DNA of 9,662 nt. It comes from Clostridia bacterium (GTDB lineage: Bacteria > Bacillota > Clostridia > Christensenellales > Aristaeellaceae). The DNA lies in the NCBI GenBank assembly GCA_009776385.1, contig WRFT01000054.1, positions 1 to 9,662 on the forward strand, written 5' to 3'. The notes under the pieces are model-generated. The model saw nothing but the letters and a program-made list of their open reading frames with translations, was not told where the DNA came from and made no database searches. The first letter of the stretch is position 1, and each line of letters starts with the position of its first letter. This document shows positions 1 to 6,369 of this stretch, piece after piece. The position numbers were made by a program, and so were the translations under genes.

Positions 1-478
1 GGGCGCCGTTGACGCGTTCGTCCCCTTCAAATACTTCTACAAATATGGGACACAGCGCATCCAGCAGCGCGTTGCTTTCCTCCCATGAGGTATCCGTATC
101 TCCGGACAGCACGGTAAAATAGATCGCCATTTGTGCCATTTGATACGGCACGCCGCCATGATCCAGCGAGATGCTAAGTATGGCGCTGTTAAACACATCG
201 TCGCCGTAGTCGTAGTATGTAATCTTCATGAAGCCCCCCAGATCCAGCCAGTGCTCGTAACCAACCGTCCCGTCGGAGGTGATAAACTCGGATACGGTAA
301 AGGTGGTATCGTCGGTTAACGGTAAGTCGTTTTCCTCGGCGTACTCCAGCAGATTTTGAAACCGTTCTTCCCATTCCGCGGAAGACAGGTCCATCGCAAC
401 GGCTAACGCGCTTGCGGCGGTTAAGGTAAGCAGGGTAGCCATTGCCAGGCAGGTTAGTTTTTTCATGATGGGCTTCAT
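1..478 (-). CDS. Secreted protein of unknown function, C-terminus beyond window
   Basis: An open frame of 159 codons runs to the left edge without a stop, so the C-terminus is missing. The start at 478 is set by GGAGGA at 485-490, 6 bases upstream; a second in-frame ATG at 466 would be 18 bases away. Residues 1-28 form a Sec-type signal peptide: basic start (MKPIMKK), a hydrophobic stretch to about residue 20, then A-rich residues with a likely signal peptidase I cut after ALA (residues 24-26). The only early Cys (residue 10) does not sit in a lipobox. The mature part is acidic and rich in aromatic residues (EWEERFQN, YYDYGDDVF), with no motif I recognise. It looks like a small exported domain of the kind common in Clostridia; function unknown. 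It lies downstream of the lipid kinase on the same strand but may have its own promoter at 550-578. Confidence 0.8.
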   Translation of the reverse strand, partial: MKPIMKKLTCLAMATLLTLTAASALAVAMDLSSAEWEERFQNLLEYAEENDLPLTDDTTFTVSEFITSDGTVGYEHWLDLGGFMKITYYDYGDDVFNSAILSISLDHGGVPYQMAQMAIYFTVLSGDTDTSWEESNALLDALCPIFVEVFEGDERVNGA

Positions 479-490
479 GTGAGATCCTCC

Positions 491-634
491 TTAATTAATA
501 ATACTCTGACGGTTCCGCATATAGAAACACACGGACGCTGATGATAGATAGTATATATATTCAACAGCTCGGATACAAGTTGATTTGACTAACAGATTAA
601 ATAAAATCCGGATAACTGCTATGCCCGGCTTCAT
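491..634 (-). CDS. Possible 47-residue small protein
   Basis: Directly after the lipid kinase stop (645-647) the minus strand reads GGGAGGA, three bases, then ATG at 634, opening 47 codons that end at TAA 491-493, just before the ribosome binding site of the secreted-protein gene. The predicted peptide is mildly hydrophobic (for example AVIRILFNLLV), has two Cys, and resembles nothing I recognise. For it: a strong Shine-Dalgarno sequence (though only 4 bases from GGAGG to the ATG) and a tight fit between neighbours. Against it: AT-rich sequence, no clear protein-like pattern, and overlap with a candidate promoter at 550-578. It may be a chance frame or the remains of a leader. Confidence 0.22.
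   Translation of the reverse strand: MKPGIAVIRILFNLLVKSTCIRAVEYIYYLSSASVCFYMRNRQSIIN
550..578 (-). promoter_or_regulatory. Possible promoter of the secreted-protein gene
   Basis: On the minus strand TTGTAT (578-573) and TATACT (555-550) are separated by 17 bases. The -10 matches consensus at 5 of 6 positions, the -35 only at its TTG. The predicted transcript start, near 543, would give a leader of about 65 bases to the ATG at 478. The region is AT-rich, so a chance match is possible. Confidence 0.35.
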
Positions 635-644
635 GCTTCCTCCC

Positions 645-1541
645 TCACGCTTTCATGACGCTTACAGCGGATGACAGGATTGTAATTTGGACGGTATCCT
701 CCTTTCCCGCGTATTCTCCGTCCAGCGTCCACTCGGTTTCTTTTTCAAAGGTAAAGGTTAAATTGCTCACCTTGCGATAGAGCATGACAGCGCTGTCATA
801 ACGACGGCCGGAGACACTTTTGACTATTCCGCGAATGTCGCTTAGCCTTTTTGGCTTTTTAACCAGCAGCATTTCAAACTTTCCGTCGTCATAGCCAATA
901 TCCGATTCTAAAAATTTAATGACACCGCCGCCAATCACGCTGGTGTTGGACACGCTGCCGTAAATAAAGTCCCCTTCCAGCTCGGCCCCGTCCGCGATGA
1001 TTTTAGCCTTACGCGGCTGAATCGCGGCGAGGCTCACCAAGCCTTTCAGCAGGTATGCTAAACGGCCAAGCGCTTGTTTATATCTTTGCGGCGTCGTATA
1101 CGCGACATTCGTAAACGCCCCGAAGGAGGCGACATAGGTAAAGTATTTATCTTTATTAAACATGCCGACATCATGCTTATGGATGCGTCCGTTTACCGCC
1201 GCCTCCAGCGCATTATTTATATGAAGCGGCAGGTGCAGGGAATGCGCCAGGTCATTGGTGGTACCGGTTGGTATGAAGCCTACCGGCACATGAACATTAA
1301 ATTGAATCATGCCGGATATGACCTCATTCAGCGTGCCGTCACCGCCGCAGCAGATGATTCTATCGGCTTGCTGAGCGTACTGCGCCACCCATTTTATGGC
1401 GTCGCCTTTTTCGGCGGTAGAAAACACGGTTGTTTGACAGTTGCGGCGGCACAGCGCATCCACTATTCGGAATAACGCTTTTTTTGCTATTTGTCTGCCC
1501 GCGGCAGGGTTGACGATAAGCAGCACATTCAGCTTCGGCAT
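645..1541 (-). CDS. YegS/DagK-family lipid kinase (diacylglycerol kinase catalytic domain)
   Basis: Predicted 298-residue cytoplasmic or membrane-associated kinase that phosphorylates a lipid hydroxyl (diacylglycerol or a related lipid) with ATP. The DAGK catalytic fold is clear: NPAAG at residues 11-15, the nucleotide-binding GGDGTLNEV at 66-74, PTGTTND at 91-97, YDDGKFE at 217-223 and the C-terminal DGEYAG at 274-279. Length is normal for bacterial DgkB/YegS/BmrU-type proteins, and there is no transmembrane segment. The start at 1541 is chosen because GGAGG (1549-1553) lies 7 bases upstream; the ATG at 1577 lacks a comparable site. The gap to the upstream ahcY is 46 bases without a terminator, so it is probably the last gene of the operon. 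Its link to SAH metabolism is unclear. The exact lipid substrate cannot be read from sequence. Confidence 0.9.
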   Translation of the reverse strand: MPKLNVLLIVNPAAGRQIAKKALFRIVDALCRRNCQTTVFSTAEKGDAIKWVAQYAQQADRIICCGGDGTLNEVISGMIQFNVHVPVGFIPTGTTNDLAHSLHLPLHINNALEAAVNGRIHKHDVGMFNKDKYFTYVASFGAFTNVAYTTPQRYKQALGRLAYLLKGLVSLAAIQPRKAKIIADGAELEGDFIYGSVSNTSVIGGGVIKFLESDIGYDDGKFEMLLVKKPKRLSDIRGIVKSVSGRRYDSAVMLYRKVSNLTFTFEKETEWTLDGEYAGKEDTVQITILSSAVSVMKA

Positions 1542-1587
1542 ATCATCACCTCCCTGTTGTGAATAATGAAGCGGCACGAATGATGCC

Positions 1588-2832
1588 CTAACGCCAGCTT
1601 TTTAAATACGCGTCCTGCTCGGGTGTCAGCGTGTCGATGCCGATTCCCAGCGCCTCCAGCTTCATTTTAGCGACCAGATTATCGATATCACTCGGGACGG
1701 GATGTACACGCGCGGCCATCCCCGCGCTGTTTAAGGCGATATGCCGCGCGCATAAAGCCTGCAGAGCGAAGCTTAAGTCCATGATTTCCGCGGGATGCCC
1801 GTCACCGGCCGCCAGGTTTACCAACCTGCCTTCCGCCAGCACATTCAGCCAGCGGCCCGACGGCATTTGGTAACCCGTAATATTGGCGCGGCGCTCTTTT
1901 TTGGCAAGCGCGATCCGTTCGATGTCCGGCATATAGACTTCCACATCGAAATGGCCCGCGTTGCACAAGACGGCGTTGTGCTTCATGGTAATAAAGTGCT
2001 CCCGGCGAATGACCTTTTCGCATCCCGTCGCTGTGATGAAGATATCCCCCGCCAACGCGGCTTGCTCCATGGTTAACACTTCATACCCATCCATGACCGC
2101 CTCGATGGCCTTGATGGGGTTCACTTCCGTGACGACCACCTTTGCGCCGAAACCCTTTGCGCGCATCGCGATTCCTTTGCCGCACCAGCCGTAACCCGCC
2201 ACGACAACGGTCTTACCCGCCACTACTAAGTTGGTGGTTCTGTTAATGCCGTCCCATACGGATTGGCCCGTTCCGTAGCGGTTATCAAATAAATATTTCA
2301 TGTTCGCGTCGTTGATGGATATCATCGGAAAACGCAGGATGCCTTCTTTTTCCATGGCCCTCAGGCGAATCACGCCCGTGGTGGTCTCTTCACAGCCGCC
2401 CAGCGTGTCCCCCGCCAGTTCCGCGTAATCGGTATGCAGGGCATGAACCAGATCCCCGCCATCGTCAATGATAAGATGCGGCCGGTGTTCCAGCGCCATA
2501 ATCCGATGCCTTTCATAGTCCGCGGGAGACGCGCCGCGTACGGCAAACACCTCGATTCCCTGCGAGCAGAGGGCCGCCGCCACATCATCCTGCGTGGAGA
2601 GCGGGTTGCTGCCCGTGACCCTTACCTGCGCGCCGCCTGCCTTTAATACGAGGCATAAGTACGCCGTTTTCGCCTCTAAATGAATAGAGACCGTCAGCCG
2701 CAGATTTTTAAAAGGTTTTTCCGCCGAAAACTGCACCTCCAACCCGCGCAGCAGAGGCATATGGCTTTGCACCCATTTGATTTTTTTTATTCCGTCATCC
2801 GCCAGGGACATGTTTTTAACGATACTCTCCAT
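1588..2832 (-). CDS. ahcY: S-adenosylhomocysteine hydrolase family enzyme, possibly S-inosylhomocysteine hydrolase
   Basis: NAD-dependent hydrolase that splits SAH (or its deaminated form) into homocysteine and a nucleoside in the cytoplasm. All family landmarks are present in 414 residues: SNPLSTQDD (75-83), DDGGDL (123-128), EETTTG (149-154), NDANMKYLFDN with K179 and D183, the NAD loop GYGWCGKG (213-220), NAGHFDVE (291-298) and GDGHP (343-347). It is the short form ending in LTPEQDAYLKSW, without the Lys/Tyr C-terminal tail of eukaryotic enzymes. The base-binding motif is H51-L-E53-A-K55, where mammalian enzymes have H-x-T-x-E; Thermotoga- and archaeal-type enzymes share this variant, as far as I recall. 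With a deaminase gene directly upstream, S-inosylhomocysteine is a plausible substrate (inference). GGAGGG lies 7 bases before the ATG. It is 85 bases downstream of mtaD in the same operon. Confidence 0.95.
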   Translation of the reverse strand: MESIVKNMSLADDGIKKIKWVQSHMPLLRGLEVQFSAEKPFKNLRLTVSIHLEAKTAYLCLVLKAGGAQVRVTGSNPLSTQDDVAAALCSQGIEVFAVRGASPADYERHRIMALEHRPHLIIDDGGDLVHALHTDYAELAGDTLGGCEETTTGVIRLRAMEKEGILRFPMISINDANMKYLFDNRYGTGQSVWDGINRTTNLVVAGKTVVVAGYGWCGKGIAMRAKGFGAKVVVTEVNPIKAIEAVMDGYEVLTMEQAALAGDIFITATGCEKVIRREHFITMKHNAVLCNAGHFDVEVYMPDIERIALAKKERRANITGYQMPSGRWLNVLAEGRLVNLAAGDGHPAEIMDLSFALQALCARHIALNSAGMAARVHPVPSDIDNLVAKMKLEALGIGIDTLTPEQDAYLKSWR

Positions 2833-2917
2833 GCATTCGCCCTCCTTGTTTCACTTGACAGCCTTTTTTGGTTTATAAGCCCAACGGCATTGCTATTTAA
2901 TCATGACGTTGCCTCAT

Positions 2918-4225
2918 TCAGCCGTGCAGCTTGCGGGCGGCCTGTTCCGTCTCGTACAAGACGCGAGGCAGGTCGATGGTAAGCAGTTCGCCCTTTTCCA
3001 TGACGGGTTTGCCATTAATGAAGACGGTTTCCGCTTCCAGCCCGGTCATGCCGTAGGCGAGGGCCGATATTTCATCGGGGCAGGGCGTCAAGTGCGGCAT
3101 ATCCAGGTTGAGGATAACCAAATCCGCCCGTAAGCCCTCCTGAATGGCCCCTGTGACGCCGTCCAACCCGAGTGCGCGGGCACCGCCCATGGTTGCCATA
3201 TAAAACGCTTCGCGCGCGGTGACGGAAGCGGGGTCCTGCGTATGCCCCTTATGCACCAGCGTCAGCGCGTTTAGTTCCCTGAACAGGTTTTGCGTGTTGT
3301 TGCTGGCCGCGCCATCCGTACCCAAGGCGATGTTCACACCCGCTGCCGCCATTTGGGGAACCGGCGCAAAGCCGTTGCCCAGCTTCATGTTGCTTACCGT
3401 GTTGACCGCCACGCTTACGCCGCGGTCCCGCAGAATACCGATATCGTTTGGGGTGATATGCACGCAATGCGCCGCGAGCGTTTGACTGTTTAATATGCCT
3501 ATACTGTCCAACCATTCTACGGGTGTTTTGGCATGCTCACGCTGGGAGTCCTCGCATTCCCGCCGGCTTTCCGCCACATGTATGTGCAGGCGCAAGCCGT
3601 GCGCCCGCGCGGTTTGCGCGACGTGGCGCAGGTAGCCTTCGTCACAGGTATAGGGGGCATGCGGCGCTAAGGCAAATGAAATGAGCCCGTTTGTATTTTG
3701 CTGACGATACGCGTCAATGTCCCTGAATGCCTGTTCCAGCCTGCCCCCGTCCGAAGGAATTCCATCACGGCATGTCCCTACCAAGCCCCTTGACAATACA
3801 GCGCGCATGCCCGACCGGTGAACGGCATCTAAAATCACCTCTTCAAACATATGCATGTCATTAAAACAAGTCGTTCCGGTACGAATCATTTCAGCGCAGG
3901 AAAGCAGTGTCCCCCATGCGGCGCTTTGAGGCGTGAGGCGGTCTTCCAGGGGCAAGACCCTGTCAAAGAGCCATGTATGAAAAGGCATATCATCCGCGCA
4001 GCCCCGCAAGAGGCTCATATGGCTGTGCGTATGCGCATTAATCAAGCCCGGTATAAGCAGTTTCCGCGCGTTGTTTGAATAGACATAATCGGGAATAAAA
4101 CCGTCCGGCCTGCGGTTGACCCCGGCAATGAGCCCGCCATCAATATAAACGGATACGGGCTTGAAGTGAACGCCGGTTTCATCTGTTATGACCGCGCGGA
4201 TATCCTTGATTTCATACGAACTCAT
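2918..4225 (-). CDS. mtaD: Amidohydrolase, MTA/SAH deaminase family
   Basis: 435-residue zinc (or iron) amidohydrolase predicted to deaminate the adenine of SAH, methylthioadenosine or 5'-deoxyadenosine to the inosine form, releasing ammonia. Metal and active-site residues fit the TrzN/SsnA/MtaD group: H65-T-H67 followed by SHMSLLRG, APHAPYT (H189), H214-I-H216-V-A-E219, H253 in AAHCVH and D304 in GTDGAASNN. The usual N-P-x-S-N stretch before the KLG loop reads N275-T-V-S-N, a small departure. AAGGAG lies 7 bases before the ATG. The first 14 bases overlap the end of the upstream ATPase gene, which suggests translational coupling. The adjacent ahcY strongly favours a role in SAH turnover. Guanine deaminase and chlorohydrolase relatives share the fold, so substrate choice remains inference. 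Confidence 0.88.
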   Translation of the reverse strand: MSSYEIKDIRAVITDETGVHFKPVSVYIDGGLIAGVNRRPDGFIPDYVYSNNARKLLIPGLINAHTHSHMSLLRGCADDMPFHTWLFDRVLPLEDRLTPQSAAWGTLLSCAEMIRTGTTCFNDMHMFEEVILDAVHRSGMRAVLSRGLVGTCRDGIPSDGGRLEQAFRDIDAYRQQNTNGLISFALAPHAPYTCDEGYLRHVAQTARAHGLRLHIHVAESRRECEDSQREHAKTPVEWLDSIGILNSQTLAAHCVHITPNDIGILRDRGVSVAVNTVSNMKLGNGFAPVPQMAAAGVNIALGTDGAASNNTQNLFRELNALTLVHKGHTQDPASVTAREAFYMATMGGARALGLDGVTGAIQEGLRADLVILNLDMPHLTPCPDEISALAYGMTGLEAETVFINGKPVMEKGELLTIDLPRVLYETEQAARKLHG

Positions 4226-5063
4226 CTTGATGCTCCTTAAAAAACAGCTGATACTCTTTTACAAGTTCCAGCTCCGTCCATGGCCTTTGGCAAACCGGGC
4301 GGGCGTCTAAATCGTATATTTTAGCCCCGCGCAGGGAAAGCAAGAACGGGGAATGGGTAGAGATGATAAACTGACAGCCGAAGAACCGGGCAGAATCCGT
4401 GATGATGCCCGCCAACTCTTTTTGCCTTGCGGGCGACAGGCTGTTTTCCGGCTCATCCAGCAGGTATAGCTTATTTTCTTCTATCTTTTCCGTAAAGTAT
4501 TTAAAGGCGCTTTCACCGTTTGACAGCTCCCTTATGTTGCCCATCATCGCTTCACGAATGTACCGGGATTGCGTGAGGCTTCTGGCCTTGTTGACACGCT
4601 TGAGTTTTTCGTAATCCTGAATGGATGTCAGTTTGAAATCCTTATATTTTTCGTCCAGATAGTCTTGAAACAGCGCTTCACGCTTCATGTCTATCCCTTC
4701 GTTGAGCACACGGATATTGAGCATATAGTCGAAGACATCGTCACTGGTAATGACCCTGCCGCCCGTAAAATCCGCGGAGAGCGACGCCTTGCACAGGGCA
4801 ACATAATCCTCAAAAAAGGAGGATGAGTTGTGCCCGGTATCCCGCTTTAGGCCGGTTTTTTCGGCTATTACTTGCAGGGCCGTCGTCTTACCGGAACCGT
4901 TACCGCCATAGAAAATGGTGATGGGCTCACAATCTATTCTGCTCAAGCCGCACGCGGAAAGTACTTTAAACGGGTAAAACGAATCGTAACAGGTTCGTTT
5001 GATACGCATGAAGAAGTCGGTTTCCACTTCCGCGCCGGGGAATATGAAGTATTTTAAATACAT
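4212..5063 (-). CDS. Stand-alone ABC/SMC-type AAA ATPase
   Basis: Predicted 283-residue soluble ATPase with the full set of ABC-type motifs: Walker A GGNGSGKTT (residues 53-61), signature LSNGES (180-185), Walker B LYLLDEPE (199-206) and the switch histidine in STHSPFLL (H237). The roughly 120 residues between Walker A and signature, partly charged and helical-looking, match the AAA_15/AAA_21 type of lone ATPase rather than a transporter subunit, and no membrane partner is nearby. Start uncertain: ATG 5063 has GAGGGGTGGGG just upstream and is preferred; an in-frame GTG at 5075 would add four residues. Its 3' end overlaps mtaD by 14 bases and it follows rbsK by 68-80 bases, so it is co-transcribed with SAH-salvage genes. 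Its job there is unknown; relatives act in DNA repair, phage defence or regulation. No nuclease gene (such as a TOPRIM OLD-type partner) is adjacent. Confidence 0.85.
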   Translation of the reverse strand: MYLKYFIFPGAEVETDFFMRIKRTCYDSFYPFKVLSACGLSRIDCEPITIFYGGNGSGKTTALQVIAEKTGLKRDTGHNSSSFFEDYVALCKASLSADFTGGRVITSDDVFDYMLNIRVLNEGIDMKREALFQDYLDEKYKDFKLTSIQDYEKLKRVNKARSLTQSRYIREAMMGNIRELSNGESAFKYFTEKIEENKLYLLDEPENSLSPARQKELAGIITDSARFFGCQFIISTHSPFLLSLRGAKIYDLDARPVCQRPWTELELVKEYQLFFKEHQDEFV

Positions 5064-5086
5064 TACATACCCCACCCCTCTTTATT

Positions 5087-5115
5087 CCTTCCGCGCGCCG
5101 GAACGGACTGGAAGG
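5087..5115. repeat. Inverted repeat between rbsK and the ATPase gene
   Basis: CCTTCC (5087-5092) and GGAAGG (5110-5115) form a perfect 6-bp stem around a 17-base GC-rich loop. In the operon transcript the hairpin would sit just before the ribosome binding region of the ATPase gene. It has no T-run, so it is not an intrinsic terminator; an mRNA processing or stability element is possible. Confidence 0.35.
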
Positions 5116-5142
5116 CTGACGCGATGGTTAGGCGCATTATCC

Positions 5143-6066
5143 CTAAGCGTGCTGCCGCTGTAACAGCGCGCGGACACCGGCTTGTGTCGGCATAGCCGCC
5201 TGAGCGCCCATGGCCGTTGTCGTTAACGCGCCGACAGCATTTGCGTAACGCACAGCCTGTATAAGCTCTTCCCCATGCGCCAAAGCGAAGGCAAGGCCCG
5301 CGTTAAACGCGTCGCCCGCCGCCGTGGTATCCACGGCGCTAACCATAAAGCCCGGAACATAACGGGACATATCCTCCGTCACGAGCATGGCGCCCCTTGC
5401 GCCGAGCTTTACTATGATATGGTGCGCGCCGCGCCCGATAAGCGTTTGCGCCGCCTTCATGATTTCTTCCTCACTAACCGTGGGCATGCCCGTTAACAGG
5501 TTCAGCTCCGTTTCATTGGGCGTTAAATAATGAGCCAGCCTCAACAGTTCATCTGAAAAGGGACGGGCAGGCGCCGGGTCCAGTATCAGGATGCTTCCCG
5601 ATTCGTGTATTCTTTCGGCGGCCGCAAGCACCGTTTCATCCGGTATCTCAAACTGCATGAGAAAAAAACCGCAGTGCCGTATGCTTTCCCAAATTGTAAG
5701 AAAGGCTTGCGGTGAAAACGCCATATTGGCACCCGGCGCCAGCGCGATGCGGTTATCGCCCGTTTTTTGGTTCACCTCTATGAAGGCGACGCCCGTCGCC
5801 TCATCGGATTGCAGTAAACGGGAGACATCCACCTTCTCGGCCATGAGGGCTTTTTGATAAGCCCGGCCATTTGCGTCCTTCCCAATCATGCCAGCCATGA
5901 TGGTTTCCACGCCAAGCCTCCCCAACGCGACCGCCTGATTGCCGCCCTTACCGCCCGTAAAAACGGCGAAATGACTGCCTATAATGGATTCCCCCGGCGC
6001 GTGAAAACGCGGAACGCTGATAACCATATCCATGTTTAAACTGCCAATGACGCATAGTGGCCGCAA
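5143..6066 (-). CDS. rbsK: Ribokinase, PfkB family
   Basis: 307-residue cytoplasmic sugar kinase, predicted to convert D-ribose and ATP to ribose 5-phosphate. Ribokinase features in order: VIGSLNMDMV at 6-15, GGKGGNQA at 38-45, QFEIP at 138-142, LTPNETE at 181-187, and the anion-hole/catalytic DTTAAGDAF at 246-254 with D252 as likely base. Length is typical. The start is a TTG at 6066, because GGAGG (6075-6079) stands 8 bases before it; the in-frame ATG at 6081 has no ribosome binding site and itself overlaps that GGAGG. It is the first gene after the promoter at 6164-6192. In this operon it could recover ribose from nucleosides made by SAH breakdown. A PfkB nucleoside kinase is the main alternative, but the motifs fit ribokinase best. 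Confidence 0.9.
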   Translation of the reverse strand: MRPLCVIGSLNMDMVISVPRFHAPGESIIGSHFAVFTGGKGGNQAVALGRLGVETIMAGMIGKDANGRAYQKALMAEKVDVSRLLQSDEATGVAFIEVNQKTGDNRIALAPGANMAFSPQAFLTIWESIRHCGFFLMQFEIPDETVLAAAERIHESGSILILDPAPARPFSDELLRLAHYLTPNETELNLLTGMPTVSEEEIMKAAQTLIGRGAHHIIVKLGARGAMLVTEDMSRYVPGFMVSAVDTTAAGDAFNAGLAFALAHGEELIQAVRYANAVGALTTTAMGAQAAMPTQAGVRALLQRQHA

Positions 6067-6074
6067 GGTTATAA

Positions 6075-6079
6075 CCTCC
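6075..6079 (-). promoter_or_regulatory. Ribosome binding site that fixes the TTG start of rbsK
   Basis: Minus strand GGAGG followed by eight bases and TTG. The site begins inside the upstream ATG codon, so initiation at that ATG would lack any Shine-Dalgarno pairing. Confidence 0.75.
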
Positions 6080-6149
6080 ATTTATATCGCGGTGTTTTGT
6101 ATCTTAAAATCGCGCCCCGGTCTTGCGTTTTCAGAATGCCTTTTCGTGG

Positions 6150-6163
6150 TTCACACATGTGAA
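6150..6163. promoter_or_regulatory. Operator-like inverted repeat over the rbsK transcript start
   Basis: TTCACA (6150-6155), a CA spacer, then TGTGAA (6158-6163): perfect 6-bp arms. The repeat directly abuts the minus-strand -10 box (6164-6169) and covers the predicted start near 6157, a classical repressor position. The regulator is unknown; no repressor gene is in the window. Confidence 0.5.
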
Positions 6164-6192
6164 ATTTTATCCGCGTCGCTGCCAAAAGTCAA
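6164..6192 (-). promoter_or_regulatory. Promoter of the rbsK-ATPase-mtaD-ahcY operon
   Basis: Minus strand TTGACT (6192-6187), a 17-base spacer, then TAAAAT (6169-6164); each box matches the sigma-70/sigma-A consensus at 5 of 6 positions. The predicted start near 6157 gives a leader of about 90 bases before the TTG of rbsK. Confidence 0.75.
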
Positions 6193-6231
6193 GCCACGCC
6201 CATGTTTTATGCGTTGACAGCATGGCTTGGC
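6193..6231. repeat. Imperfect inverted repeat between the divergent promoters
   Basis: GCCACGCCCATG (6193-6204) pairs with CATGGCTTGGC (6221-6231) with one bulge and one mismatch. The plus-strand -35 box lies in the loop and the right arm fills the spacer of that promoter. It could be a binding site that controls the plus-strand gene. Confidence 0.35.
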
Positions 6232-6241
6232 ATGATATAAT
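6214..6241 (+). promoter_or_regulatory. Perfect-consensus promoter of the TIM-barrel gene
   Basis: TTGACA (6214-6219), a 16-base spacer, and TATAAT (6236-6241): both boxes match the vegetative sigma consensus exactly. Predicted start near 6248, leaving a leader of about 120 bases. Its -35 box lies 21 bases from the -35 box of the divergent rbsK promoter. Confidence 0.85.
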
Positions 6242-6369
6242 AATCCGTGAAAAAACGCCGCATTGGTTTTTCATAATTTATCATTGTCAGGCGGATTGAT
6301 TGAGAGGAGAGAACGCGCATCGGATGGACGGACATAGCGGGCCGTTTTACGCCGTCGCGCGGAACATGC

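Noticed and set aside
1074..1475. 133-codon plus-strand frame opposite the lipid kinase
   Set aside because: It lies wholly antisense to a gene with clear DAGK motifs, has no ribosome binding site of note, and its product is Arg-rich without a family pattern.
6067..6157. SAH or SAM riboswitch in the leader of the salvage operon
   Set aside because: The leader is only about 90 bases and I see no matching conserved core or pseudoknot. The gaps before mtaD and ahcY are also too short and lack such structure.
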